Shown: positions 17,165-25,547 of the stretch, in pieces
Layout: each line of letters opens with the position of its first letter
Numbering within the stretch: the stretch's first letter is position 1
Origin: Ignavibacteriales bacterium
Lineage (GTDB): Bacteria > Bacteroidota > Ignavibacteria > Tepidaquicellales > Tepidaquicellaceae
Length of the DNA: 64,000 nt
Direction: 5' to 3'
NCBI GenBank assembly: GCA_020635255.1
Contig: JACKAC010000001.1
Span: 1-64,000, forward strand
Made by a program: the position numbers and the translations under genes
Notes under the pieces: generated by a model
Databases searched by the model: none
Told to the model about the DNA's origin: nothing
What the model saw: the letters and a program-made list of their open reading frames with translations, nothing else

Positions 17165-18289
17165 TTATATGTCAATTTCATTTCTGCATAATATGGCGGC
17201 TTTTTCGGCGGCATCTATATATTTATCCAGAACGGTTATATGCCCCATCTTTCTGCCAATACGGGTTTCATTTTTACCGTAAATGTGAACATATGTCCTA
17301 AAATTTTGAAGAGCAGATCCAAGGCGGGTAAGCTTTGCGGCAGCATCTTTCTCACCGAGGATATTGATCATGACGGCTGACTCTTCCCTCATAGTTACAT
17401 CACCCAGCGGAAGGTCAAGAACCGCCCTAATATGGTTTTCGAATTGGGATGTGTAGCACCCCTCTATGGAGTAATGTCCTGTATTGTGTACCCGGGGAGC
17501 AAGTTCATTCACAAGGATAGAGTTATCCTCCATTAGGAACATTTCTATCCCCATTACGCCAACGTAATCCAATTTTTCCAGGATCGTTGAAGCAATATTA
17601 TTCACCTGTTCTTTAATTTCCGTGAATTTCTTTTCGGAAGCTTTAACGATGTGACAAATGTGATCTTTTTGGATAGTCTCAACAACAGGATAAATTTTCA
17701 TCTCACCACTCTTACTCCTTGCTGCCTGGGTAGCAATCTCGATCTTAAAATCCACAAATGATTCGCACATAAGTTCGCCTCGTGCGCCGATGGTTTCAAG
17801 GGCAGTGTCAATATCATTTTCCGAGTCTATCTTGTAATTACCCTTCCCATCATATCCCATTGTCCTAGATTTCAATATCACAGGGTAGCCATGAACTCCA
17901 GCGAAGGAAGTGATGTCCTCCATTGTCTTTACCGGTACAAAATCCGCAACCGGTATACCGAGGTCTTCAAGAGTTTGTTTCTGAATTAATTTGTCCTGTA
18001 TAAGCTTGATAATTTTTGAGCAGGGATGAACTGCTTTACCCAGAGATTCCAGGTACTCTATTTTTTGGTAGTCAATAAATTCATTTTCGAGTGTAACTAT
18101 ATCACATGAGTCAGCAAACTTGTGAAGGGTTTCATCATCGTGCCAGTCTCCAACTATCTCATCTTTTGTCAACATCCCGGCCGGGGACGAGGCAGTCTTC
18201 GAAAGAATTACAAATTCAAAGCCGAACTTGTAACAATCTTCCATAATCATCCGGGCTAGCTGCCCTCCGCCTAAAATGCCTATTCTCAA
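17165..18289 (-). CDS. purK: N5-carboxyaminoimidazole ribonucleotide synthase
   Basis: ATP-grasp enzyme of purine synthesis; it joins bicarbonate to AIR to make N5-CAIR, the substrate of PurE. The 374 residues have the family order: N-terminal GILGGGQLARMIMEDCYKFG, the ATP-grasp core with VILKSRTMGYDGKGNY (Lys and glycine loop), FMCESFVDFKIEIA-like region, NELAPRVHNTGHYSIE and the C-terminal LGHATV-like GHITVLDK. purE is not adjacent. It sits in a minus-strand run with tmk, so two nucleotide-synthesis genes share the probable operon. Confidence 0.96.
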   Translation of the reverse strand: MRIGILGGGQLARMIMEDCYKFGFEFVILSKTASSPAGMLTKDEIVGDWHDDETLHKFADSCDIVTLENEFIDYQKIEYLESLGKAVHPCSKIIKLIQDKLIQKQTLEDLGIPVADFVPVKTMEDITSFAGVHGYPVILKSRTMGYDGKGNYKIDSENDIDTALETIGARGELMCESFVDFKIEIATQAARSKSGEMKIYPVVETIQKDHICHIVKASEKKFTEIKEQVNNIASTILEKLDYVGVMGIEMFLMEDNSILVNELAPRVHNTGHYSIEGCYTSQFENHIRAVLDLPLGDVTMREESAVMINILGEKDAAAKLTRLGSALQNFRTYVHIYGKNETRIGRKMGHITVLDKYIDAAEKAAILCRNEIDI

Positions 18290-18312
18290 ATTTCCCCCTG
18301 TTATGTTAATTA

Positions 18313-20004
18313 TTACTTAGAAAGCAGTCTATTATATTCGGCAGGATCATTGATTATATTCACTGCCTTTTGAAGCTGTTTATCCGTCGGGAAAGTTGCC
18401 TCGATCTGGGCAAACTCTTCGACAAGTCTTTTGTTGATCTCTTCAGAGATGCTTCTTATTATTTCTTCCCTGGCAGATTCGAGTTCGCCCGATTCCGAGG
18501 ACTCCACTTCCTGCATGATCTTATCCAGATATGTCATGTAATCAGATGAGAAATCTTTATTATTTGCCATATCCTTAAGCTCGTTGACCTTTTTCTCAGC
18601 CTTAGATTCGTAATTGAAACCATAGCTGGAGAGGAAGTTCTTAAAATCCTGGAATACAACATCATCAACAGTAACAACATTTACACCAGGGTGGGATTCC
18701 AGGTAGTAATCTGCGTATTTGAAGAACATGTCTTTATTTACAAGGGCCTGATGAACCTCGCTTTCGGGTTTGACGTCAACCTCGACATCCGGTGTAATGC
18801 CGCCGTTGGCGTAAACGGTTCGTCCGTTTAGTGTGCGGAACTCCTTTTGCAAGAATTGTGAAGTATTGAGGAACACGCCGCTTTTGTTTTCAGTGAAATA
18901 ATCCTTGCTCTGTATCCATCTACCCGATGGAGTAAAATATCTCTGGTTAGTGATCTTAAGTTGTGTATCGTTATTAATGTCTTTTATCTGCTGGACGAGA
19001 CCCTTTCCAAAAGATTTTGATCCCACTATGACACCTCTATCCAGGTCTTGGATAGCGCCTGCAACAATCTCAGATGCCGAGGCAGTATTTTCATTTATTA
19101 GCACAATCAGAGGAACTTCGTCGCCTGCAAGCGGATCTTCTTTAGAGAAATATTTCTTTTCAGAATCTTCCTGTTTACCTTTAGTAATGACAAGCAGGCT
19201 GTTCTTTTTGACGAGCTTATTAAGAATGCCCGTTGCGGCATCCAGGAGACCTCCGCCGTTATCCCGCAGATCAAGTACAATGCCCCTTAGATTACCAGAT
19301 GATTTAAGAGATTTTATTATGTTTTCAACTTCGTTTTCAGCATTGCGAGTAAAACGGTCAAGCTTTATATATCCAATGCCTTGCGCGTCCCCAGTAAGGT
19401 ATCCATAATAGGAAACGTTTTTTAGGCTTATCTCTTCCCGTGTGAGAGTGAAGTCAAGTATATTACCGTCTCTATCTACCTTTACATTTATTTGTGAACC
19501 TACCGGACCTCTTATAACGTATCTTAACTTATCCAGGTCAATATTAGATGTATTTTGCCCGTCTATTTCGATAATTTGATCGCCTCTTCTCAGACCTTTG
19601 CGCTGGGCTTCATACCCGCTTAATACATCTGTAACCCTCAGGATACTATCGCGAATCTCCACAGTAATGCCTATACCGCCGTATTTGCCTGTAGTAATAA
19701 GTTCAATTTGATCCCTGCTGTCTTCATCGTAAAACACAGTATATGGATCGAGAGTGGAAAGCATTCCATTTATACCGGCTTTGACGAACTTATCCATGTC
19801 GATGTCATCGACATAATTCAATGCGATCTCTTTGTAAACATTTCCGAACTCGTCGAGATTCTTATTTATCTTATCATAAATATCATCCTGAGGTCTTCCT
19901 CCGTCTGCAAGGGCGTACCCGTTGAGAGTGGTTAAGAAAAGGATCAGAATCAATGGTTTGATAAAAAATCTAAGTCCCATAAATTTGCTTTTCTTGTATT
20001 GCAT
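18313..20004 (-). CDS. S41 family C-terminal processing protease
   Basis: Exported serine protease of the CtpA/Prc type. A signal peptide (GLRFFIKPLILILFLTTLNG, from Met9 or Met1) is followed by a helical segment with the family's ALNYVDDIDMDKFVKAGING, a PDZ domain (about 95-180, GGIGITVEIRDSILRVTDVL) and the peptidase core. The catalytic Ser lies in NTASASEIVAGA and the Lys in VGSKSFGKGLVQ, so the Ser-Lys dyad is intact. A long helical C-terminal extension (about 440-563) is present, as in Bacteroidota homologues. Gaps to tmk and purK are 26 and 23 bases. Confidence 0.95.
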   Translation of the reverse strand: MQYKKSKFMGLRFFIKPLILILFLTTLNGYALADGGRPQDDIYDKINKNLDEFGNVYKEIALNYVDDIDMDKFVKAGINGMLSTLDPYTVFYDEDSRDQIELITTGKYGGIGITVEIRDSILRVTDVLSGYEAQRKGLRRGDQIIEIDGQNTSNIDLDKLRYVIRGPVGSQINVKVDRDGNILDFTLTREEISLKNVSYYGYLTGDAQGIGYIKLDRFTRNAENEVENIIKSLKSSGNLRGIVLDLRDNGGGLLDAATGILNKLVKKNSLLVITKGKQEDSEKKYFSKEDPLAGDEVPLIVLINENTASASEIVAGAIQDLDRGVIVGSKSFGKGLVQQIKDINNDTQLKITNQRYFTPSGRWIQSKDYFTENKSGVFLNTSQFLQKEFRTLNGRTVYANGGITPDVEVDVKPESEVHQALVNKDMFFKYADYYLESHPGVNVVTVDDVVFQDFKNFLSSYGFNYESKAEKKVNELKDMANNKDFSSDYMTYLDKIMQEVESSESGELESAREEIIRSISEEINKRLVEEFAQIEATFPTDKQLQKAVNIINDPAEYNRLLSK

Positions 20005-20030
20005 AACAATGTCCTTCCTGTTAATAAAAA

Positions 20031-20642
20031 TTATTTTATTCTTTTATTATATATTTCTACGATATTTGAATGGATATGTTCGATACTTTCTCGTCCATCA
20101 AGTAATTTTACTCTTCTTTTATTTTTAGATGCAATATCGAGATATCCGTTTATAACTTTGCTGAAGTAACTACTTTTTTTTTGTTCGATCCTATCGTATT
20201 TACGTTTGCCTTTCTTTCTCTTCAGCGATTCCTTGTAAGATATATTAATTAAAAAAGTTAAATCCGGTAATAAGTTTCCGGAAGCAATCGAGTTCAGTTT
20301 TTTTATCGTGTTAAGGTCAACTTTTCCGCCATATCCTTGATATGCCGTGGATGAATCAAAATACCTGTCGCAAATAACGGTATATCCTTTGTCCAGATGC
20401 GGTTTTATGACTTCCTGAGTCAGCTGGCACCTTGCAGCAGAAAATAGCAGGAATTCTGTCATATCGTCCACTTTTGAATCAGACTTATGAAGAAGAATAT
20501 TCCTAATTTGTTCTGAAATTGCTGTACCGCCCGGTTCCCTGAGGAGGATGACCTTTTTTGTTTTCTTCTTTAAGTATTTAAAAAACAACTTTGCCTGCGT
20601 GGATTTTCCGCTCAGGTCTATCCCTTCAAATGTGATAAACAA
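20031..20642 (-). CDS. tmk: Thymidylate kinase
   Basis: Phosphorylates dTMP to dTDP. The P-loop is FEGIDLSGKSTQA (residues 4-16). Leu takes the place of the usual Gly in GxDGxGKS; the Walker pattern is otherwise intact. REPGGTAISEQIRNILL and the DR motif in CDRYFDSSTAYQGYGG bind substrate. The LID region is very basic (ESLKRKKGKRKYDRIEQKK). Length 203 is normal. The gene starts the five-gene minus-strand run and its upstream 148-base gap to the ion-channel gene must contain divergent promoters, which I could not pin down. Confidence 0.95.
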   Translation of the reverse strand: MFITFEGIDLSGKSTQAKLFFKYLKKKTKKVILLREPGGTAISEQIRNILLHKSDSKVDDMTEFLLFSAARCQLTQEVIKPHLDKGYTVICDRYFDSSTAYQGYGGKVDLNTIKKLNSIASGNLLPDLTFLINISYKESLKRKKGKRKYDRIEQKKSSYFSKVINGYLDIASKNKRRVKLLDGRESIEHIHSNIVEIYNKRIK

Positions 20643-20779
20643 AAATAACGACTTTTATTAGCAAAAGGTAAATTATATAATTTTGTGTAGATTAGCAAAA
20701 TAATTATTTGTTAAGGAATGCCCACTTAAATAATTTATTTATTGAAATCTTTAAATTTACTATTTTCCATGAATACCTT

Positions 20780-20785
20780 AGGGGA
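20780..20785 (+). promoter_or_regulatory. Ribosome binding site before the TTG start of the ion-channel gene
   Basis: GGGGAG sits 5 bases before TTG 20791. Strong sites are rare in this window, so it supports the TTG start and the signal peptide that follows it. Confidence 0.55.
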
Positions 20786-20790
20786 GATTA

Positions 20791-21765
20791 TTGAATTATA
20801 TATACAGAATATTCTTACTTTTACTGCTGGCAATATTTGCTTCAACTGCCTATTCCCAGGAGGAAGAGGAAGAATCTTCCCCCGATACACTCACTGTAGG
20901 AATGTATGTGTTTTCCGTCTATGACATTGATTTCCCACAGAATCAGCTAAATGTAGATTTTTATATCTGGTATACGTTTAAAAATGATAGTCTCAATCCT
21001 TCGGAGACGTTCGAGCTTGTGAATGATAAGCAGTATGAAAAGCAAACAGTATTTACGGAGGATTACGGGGAGGTGAATTACCAGACCTTCAGAGTGAATA
21101 GTGTGATCAGGGAAAAGTGGGATATATCCAATTTTCCATTCGATGAGCATACGATAGAGATAGTAGTGGAGGATTTTGACGATAAGAACAGCGTTGTGTT
21201 TATACCGGATCTCGCCGGGACTAAACTGGATAGCGGAGTAATGAATTCGCTAAAGTACTGGGAGCTGGTGGACTATGGAATAAAAGAGGTGGATTATGTT
21301 TATGAAACAAACTACGGAGACCCAACTGTATCATCAACGGATTATCCACCGTATTCAAGAATAGTATTTTACTTCACCATTAAGAGACAGGGATTCAGTC
21401 TGTTCATAAAGCTCTTTGTAGGGCTATTCATATCTATTTTACTTTCGCTAATAACGTTCCTCATAAATCCGATGGACCTCGACCCGAGGTTCGGATTGTC
21501 AGTGGGTGCACTTTTTGCCGCGATTGCTAACTCATTTGTGATTGCGTCAACACTGCCAGAATCCTCCAGCTTTACATTTGTGGATATACTGCATAACCTT
21601 TCCTATGTATATATCTTCTTGTGTATATTTATTTCCGCAATCTCCCTTAAGCTGTGGGAATCGGGTAAACAGGAAGCATCCAAACGTCTTGACAGGATAT
21701 CACTAATTGTAATGTCCGCTACTATTGTAATTATAGGGGTGTTCTTCTATTTCTCGGTTACTTAA
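20791..21765 (+). CDS. Pentameric ligand-gated ion channel homologue (GLIC/ELIC type)
   Basis: Prokaryotic Cys-loop-receptor-family channel. The 324 residues comprise a signal peptide (1-22, ending AYSQ), an extracellular beta-sandwich (about 31-198) and four membrane helices: M1 202-224, M2 236-255, M3 265-285, M4 302-322. Family landmarks are VDFYIWYTFKND (strand 2 region), the loop DISNFPFDEHTIEI, which replaces the disulphide-bridged Cys loop, and a pore helix GLSVGALFAAIANSFVIAS followed by LP, as in GLIC. As in GLIC and ELIC the two Cys-loop cysteines are missing. M3-M4 is short, so there is no large cytoplasmic domain. Acidic Glu repeats follow the signal peptide. It is a single gene; ligand and ion selectivity cannot be told. 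Confidence 0.9.
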   Translation: MNYIYRIFLLLLLAIFASTAYSQEEEEESSPDTLTVGMYVFSVYDIDFPQNQLNVDFYIWYTFKNDSLNPSETFELVNDKQYEKQTVFTEDYGEVNYQTFRVNSVIREKWDISNFPFDEHTIEIVVEDFDDKNSVVFIPDLAGTKLDSGVMNSLKYWELVDYGIKEVDYVYETNYGDPTVSSTDYPPYSRIVFYFTIKRQGFSLFIKLFVGLFISILLSLITFLINPMDLDPRFGLSVGALFAAIANSFVIASTLPESSSFTFVDILHNLSYVYIFLCIFISAISLKLWESGKQEASKRLDRISLIVMSATIVIIGVFFYFSVT

Positions 21766-21931
21766 GCAAATCCAAGGTTCTCCTCTCAAAACATTGACTA
21801 AAACTATGCCTTTTTATATATTTGTTTAGTAGAGTTGATATGATAAATCAAACATCGGGTATATCAAAAGACTATTATTATTATTTATCCTGCTCTTTCT
21901 GGAAATAACCTCATTTTTACTTATATCCTAT

Positions 21932-22846
21932 ATGAGGTATAACAACCAGGGTCTAATGCTGGAAAGCCTGGATTTTATGAAGACGGGCAATCTGATTAGC
22001 ATAATTTTCTTTGGACTGATCACCATTCTTATTACCATCAATATATTCATAAATTCCGATATCAAAGATTCATCGCTTATATTATTAAATATTGTGGCGG
22101 CTTCGAGTCTTTTTATATTATTTATATTCGGCAGTATATTTTCGAAAGACGACAAAGTATATTTTACCTTTGCCTTTATTGCAGGAAATATATTCGTTCT
22201 TCTTTCTCTTCTCTCACTGACATTTTCCAGATCGAAAAAGTTACATCCGGTAAAGAAGATATTTTGGACGGTTTTAGTGCTTTCGGTGTGTATCTTTATA
22301 ATTTTTTTACAAATATATAATTATAAAGACGACTCAGGTAAATATCTTTCAGGTAATAAGGAGAAAAACGTTGCTGATGCGGGAATAATATTCGGCGCGG
22401 CGGTATGGGGAGGTAACCGACCTTCACCGGTATTACGTGAAAGAATAAACAAGGGATTTGAGATCTATGATGCCGGGCTGGTTCCATTGCTTGTGCTGAC
22501 GGGGAGTGGATCCCCAGAAGAGATGACCGAGTCAGAAGTAGCCCGCAACGAGTTAATAAAATACGGCGTAAAAGAGAAGGACATAATTTTTGAGAAGGTG
22601 ACTAATTCGACGTTCGAGCAGATAACTTATGTGAGAGACAATTTATACAGGAGGAGGAATTGGGACAGGATAGTGGTCGTATCAGATAATTATCATTTAT
22701 TCAGGATAAAGGAAATATGCAAATTTAACGATCTGAATACGATTACAATAGCGTCAGATACGCCGCTTTCGACACAGGGAGGCATTCTTTTTTGCTTAAA
22801 AGAGAGTGTAGCAGTATTAATGTACTGGGTACTTGGATTTGGTTGA
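21932..22846 (+). CDS. DUF218 (SanA/YdcF/ElyC-like) membrane protein, possible 5' frameshift
   Basis: DUF218 proteins are envelope proteins that affect barrier function or lipid-carrier metabolism. The N-terminal part (about residues 15-130) has hydrophobic membrane helices; the DUF218 domain follows, with GIIFGAAVWGG, PSPVLRERINKGFEIYDAG, LVLTGSGSPEE, TESEVARNELIKYGV, ESTNTFEQ-like NSTFEQITYVRDNL and VVSDNYHLFRI. ATG 21932 is the only start codon in frame. Upstream the same frame encodes another hydrophobic stretch back to TGA 21836, without a start; a Met start lies in another frame at 21840 (see findings). So the annotated N terminus may be short. Confidence 0.82.
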   Translation: MRYNNQGLMLESLDFMKTGNLISIIFFGLITILITINIFINSDIKDSSLILLNIVAASSLFILFIFGSIFSKDDKVYFTFAFIAGNIFVLLSLLSLTFSRSKKLHPVKKIFWTVLVLSVCIFIIFLQIYNYKDDSGKYLSGNKEKNVADAGIIFGAAVWGGNRPSPVLRERINKGFEIYDAGLVPLLVLTGSGSPEEMTESEVARNELIKYGVKEKDIIFEKVTNSTFEQITYVRDNLYRRRNWDRIVVVSDNYHLFRIKEICKFNDLNTITIASDTPLSTQGGILFCLKESVAVLMYWVLGFG

Positions 22847-22893
22847 TTAAGATTTATCTTTATAGATATAATAATTATTAATAACTTCAGGTA

Positions 22894-23376
22894 ATGGTAT
22901 CCAAAAGACGAGAAGTACGGATAAAGGTAATGCAGGTTCTTTACGCCAGCGAAATCTCCAAGGAGCCGTTGGATAAAATTAAGAACGATCTTCTAACTGA
23001 GATAGAGGATGAGGATAGTATTAATTTTTCCAACAATCTAATCGACAAGGTTTCGGAAAATATTCCCATGCTCGACGAGTTTATCGTAAAGAAAGTAGAG
23101 AACTGGGAGTTCGAACGCATTGCCATAGTAGATAAGATCATTCTTAGAATGGGTATAGCCGAGCTTTTGTTTTTTCCGGACATCCCCCCCAAAGTTTCCA
23201 TAAACGAAGCAATAGATATAGCTAAGGATTTTTGTACCAAGAACAGCGGAAAGTTCGTCAATGGTGTACTTGATGCGGTACTCGATGAGCTTAAGAAAGA
23301 GAATAAGCTGGAAAAATCAGGCAGGGGATTGCTGGATCTGAAAAAGAAAAAAGAACAGCATTCGGGTACGAAGTAG
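22894..23376 (+). CDS. nusB: Transcription antitermination protein NusB
   Basis: Helical RNA-binding factor that with NusE (S10) forms the rRNA antitermination complex. The 160 residues begin RREVRIKVMQVLYASEI and include ENWEFERIAIVDKIILRMGIAELLFFPDIP and INEAIDIAKDFCTKNSGKFVNGVLDAVL segments typical of the NusB fold. The C-terminal tail is Lys-rich and slightly extended. It heads a plus-strand run with the transporter and SirB1-like genes. Confidence 0.96.
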   Translation: MVSKRREVRIKVMQVLYASEISKEPLDKIKNDLLTEIEDEDSINFSNNLIDKVSENIPMLDEFIVKKVENWEFERIAIVDKIILRMGIAELLFFPDIPPKVSINEAIDIAKDFCTKNSGKFVNGVLDAVLDELKKENKLEKSGRGLLDLKKKKEQHSGTK

Positions 23377-23421
23377 TTTGTAGTTTCTTAATACGGGTTC
23401 CTTTCACAATTTTAACTGTGC

Positions 23422-24657
23422 ATGAAGAATAAATCCAGGGTTTTTGCGTGGTCTTTATTTGACTTTGCTAACTCATCCTATGCAGTTATAATTGTTGCTT
23501 TTGTCTTCGCCGTATATTTCACGACTGTTATCGCTGGTAATGAGTCCATAGGTGACTTTTACTGGGGTATTGGAATAAACATTTCAATGATAATTACCGC
23601 AGTATTGAGTCCTGTCTGCGGGGCAATAACCGACCTTACTCACACCAAGAAAAAATATCTCTTCTTTTTTACTATGTTGAGCGTAATAGGCACGGCACTT
23701 ATGTATTTTACCGGACCGGGAACGGTCTTTTACGCGCTGGTATTATTTATCGTATCAAATACAGGATTTCAGACAGGGCTCGCGCTATATGATGCGTTTA
23801 TCCCGGAGATGGTGGATGAGAAGTATTATAACAAGGTGTCGGGAATAGGTTACGCTGTAGGATATATCGGATCACTTTTATCGGTTGTTTTGGTTTTGCC
23901 TTTTAAGGATGACCCTAATATGCTATTCGTGATATGCTCTGCAGTTTTTTTTATATTTGCCCTTCCATTGTTCCTCTTCGTGCCGGAAGAGAAGCCGCTA
24001 GCACCGGTTGAGCAAAAAAAACTTTTTAAATATGGTTTTAAAAAGGTTATAGGAACAATAAAGAACATTAATGAGTATCCGAATTTAAGGAATTTCCTAT
24101 TGTCTTTCTTTTTCTATATCGATGCAGTGAATACTATAATATTCTTTGCGGGTATATATGCAGCTAAGACATTAAACTTTGATGTGCCTCAACTGGCGAT
24201 ATTTTTCATTATCGTTCAACTTACGGCGATGGTAGGATCTTTCCTATTCGGATTTATTGGGGATAAGATAGGAATATTGAGATCTATCACAATAAATCTT
24301 ATGTTCTGGACTTTGATTGTAATATATATTTTCTTTTTTATAAACAAGGATTCAGTTGTAATGATCGCGGGAATGAATATACACCAATTTTTTATAGTGG
24401 GCGGCTTTGCAGGGTTGTTCCTCGGTTCTACTCAAAGTCTGTCACGGGCTATGATGAGTAAACTTGTGCCATACGTATCTAAAACTGAGTTTTTCGGATT
24501 CTATGGGCTAATGGACAAAACATCCACGCTTGTGGGACCGCTTACTTTTGGAGCAGTATCGTTTCTTTCTGGGGGTAATCAAAGTTTAGCAGTACTATCT
24601 GTGGGGGTGTTTTTCGTTGTAGGTATGCTGTTACTTAAAAAAGTCAAAGAAACTTAA
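23422..24657 (+). CDS. MFS transporter, Atg22/UMF1-like
   Basis: Twelve-helix major-facilitator protein of the Atg22/UMF1 group, often linked to amino-acid or small-solute efflux. The N terminus AWSLFDFANSSYAVIIVA is the signature of the family, and GAITDLTHTKKKYLFFF fits the loop 2-3 motif. A second hallmark stretch lies at ALYDAFIPEMVDEKYYNKVSG. In the C-terminal half, FFGFYGLMDKTSTLVGPLTF is also well conserved. The 411 residues are full length. It lies 45 bases after nusB; the two genes have no obvious functional tie. Confidence 0.9.
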   Translation: MKNKSRVFAWSLFDFANSSYAVIIVAFVFAVYFTTVIAGNESIGDFYWGIGINISMIITAVLSPVCGAITDLTHTKKKYLFFFTMLSVIGTALMYFTGPGTVFYALVLFIVSNTGFQTGLALYDAFIPEMVDEKYYNKVSGIGYAVGYIGSLLSVVLVLPFKDDPNMLFVICSAVFFIFALPLFLFVPEEKPLAPVEQKKLFKYGFKKVIGTIKNINEYPNLRNFLLSFFFYIDAVNTIIFFAGIYAAKTLNFDVPQLAIFFIIVQLTAMVGSFLFGFIGDKIGILRSITINLMFWTLIVIYIFFFINKDSVVMIAGMNIHQFFIVGGFAGLFLGSTQSLSRAMMSKLVPYVSKTEFFGFYGLMDKTSTLVGPLTFGAVSFLSGGNQSLAVLSVGVFFVVGMLLLKKVKET

Positions 24658-24667
24658 TCCAAAAAAT

Positions 24668-25546
24668 ATGAAAAGAACAAAAGACCCTCTTCTTCCCAAT
24701 GGTGAACTTCAACACCTTATCAAACTGCTTGATGACGAGAGTGATTTTGTTTATGAAAATGTAAAAGAGCGCCTCATTTATCACGGCGATAATTCAATTA
24801 ATTTTATCAAGGAATATGCCGATCTAAAAGACCCGCTGATAATGATGCGGGCAAACGAGATCATTTCCATGATAAACTTTGACCAGCTTTACGAGAAATT
24901 CAGAAACTTAAGACTAAGGAACAATAAAGACCTGCTCGAGGAGGCAGTATTTCTAATCTCAATGTACGGATATCCGGACGTGAATATCGAAAATTATAAA
25001 ATGATCCTGGATAAGATGGCATTGGACATAGAGAAAAGGATCGATGACAGGGGATTGCTTAATCATTCGACTCTGGATACAATCAACATCATTAACGATT
25101 ATCTTTTTGTAGAGAGAAAGTTTTACGGGAATTCGGACAATTATTATGACCCGGACAATAGCTTTATAAATAAAGTACTTGATAAAAAAGTAGGCATACC
25201 GGTTACAATATCTATACTATATATACTCCTAGCGAAGAGGCTTAACTTGCCTATATTCGGAGTGAATCTGCCGTCCCATTTTATTATAAAATACCAAGAT
25301 AGCAGTGAAGAGTTTTTTATCGATCCTTTCAATAAGGGAATAGTTATTTCAAGAGACGAGGTGATACAATTTTTAGATAAGCTGGGACTAGACGAGGAAG
25401 AGTTTAATCATATTCCTTATTTGAAAATTGCTGAGGACAAGGAGATAATAAAGAGGGTATTCGCAAATCTGATTAATGTATACGAAAAGGATAAAGACGA
25501 GCTCCGGATTTCACAAATAAAGAAGCTATCATCGTATTTTGATTAG
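24668..25546 (+). CDS. SirB1-like transglutaminase-fold protein
   Basis: SirB1/Transglut_core2 family protein. The N-terminal half is helical (about 1-140). The C-terminal half carries the family core: KVGIPVTISILYILLAKRLN, LPIFGVNLPSHFIIKY and FFIDPFNKG. The transglutaminase catalytic Cys is not visible, as in many members of this family, so enzymatic activity is doubtful. It is cytosolic, lies 10 bases after the transporter gene and its stop is 1 base from the stop of the convergent deacylase gene. Confidence 0.85.
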   Translation: MKRTKDPLLPNGELQHLIKLLDDESDFVYENVKERLIYHGDNSINFIKEYADLKDPLIMMRANEIISMINFDQLYEKFRNLRLRNNKDLLEEAVFLISMYGYPDVNIENYKMILDKMALDIEKRIDDRGLLNHSTLDTINIINDYLFVERKFYGNSDNYYDPDNSFINKVLDKKVGIPVTISILYILLAKRLNLPIFGVNLPSHFIIKYQDSSEEFFIDPFNKGIVISRDEVIQFLDKLGLDEEEFNHIPYLKIAEDKEIIKRVFANLINVYEKDKDELRISQIKKLSSYFD

Positions 25547-25547
25547 G

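Noticed and set aside
18905..19408. A 167-codon plus-strand ORF opposite the S41 protease
   Set aside because: It lies antisense to a clear protease gene and its protein has no domain pattern; it is a shadow of the real frame.
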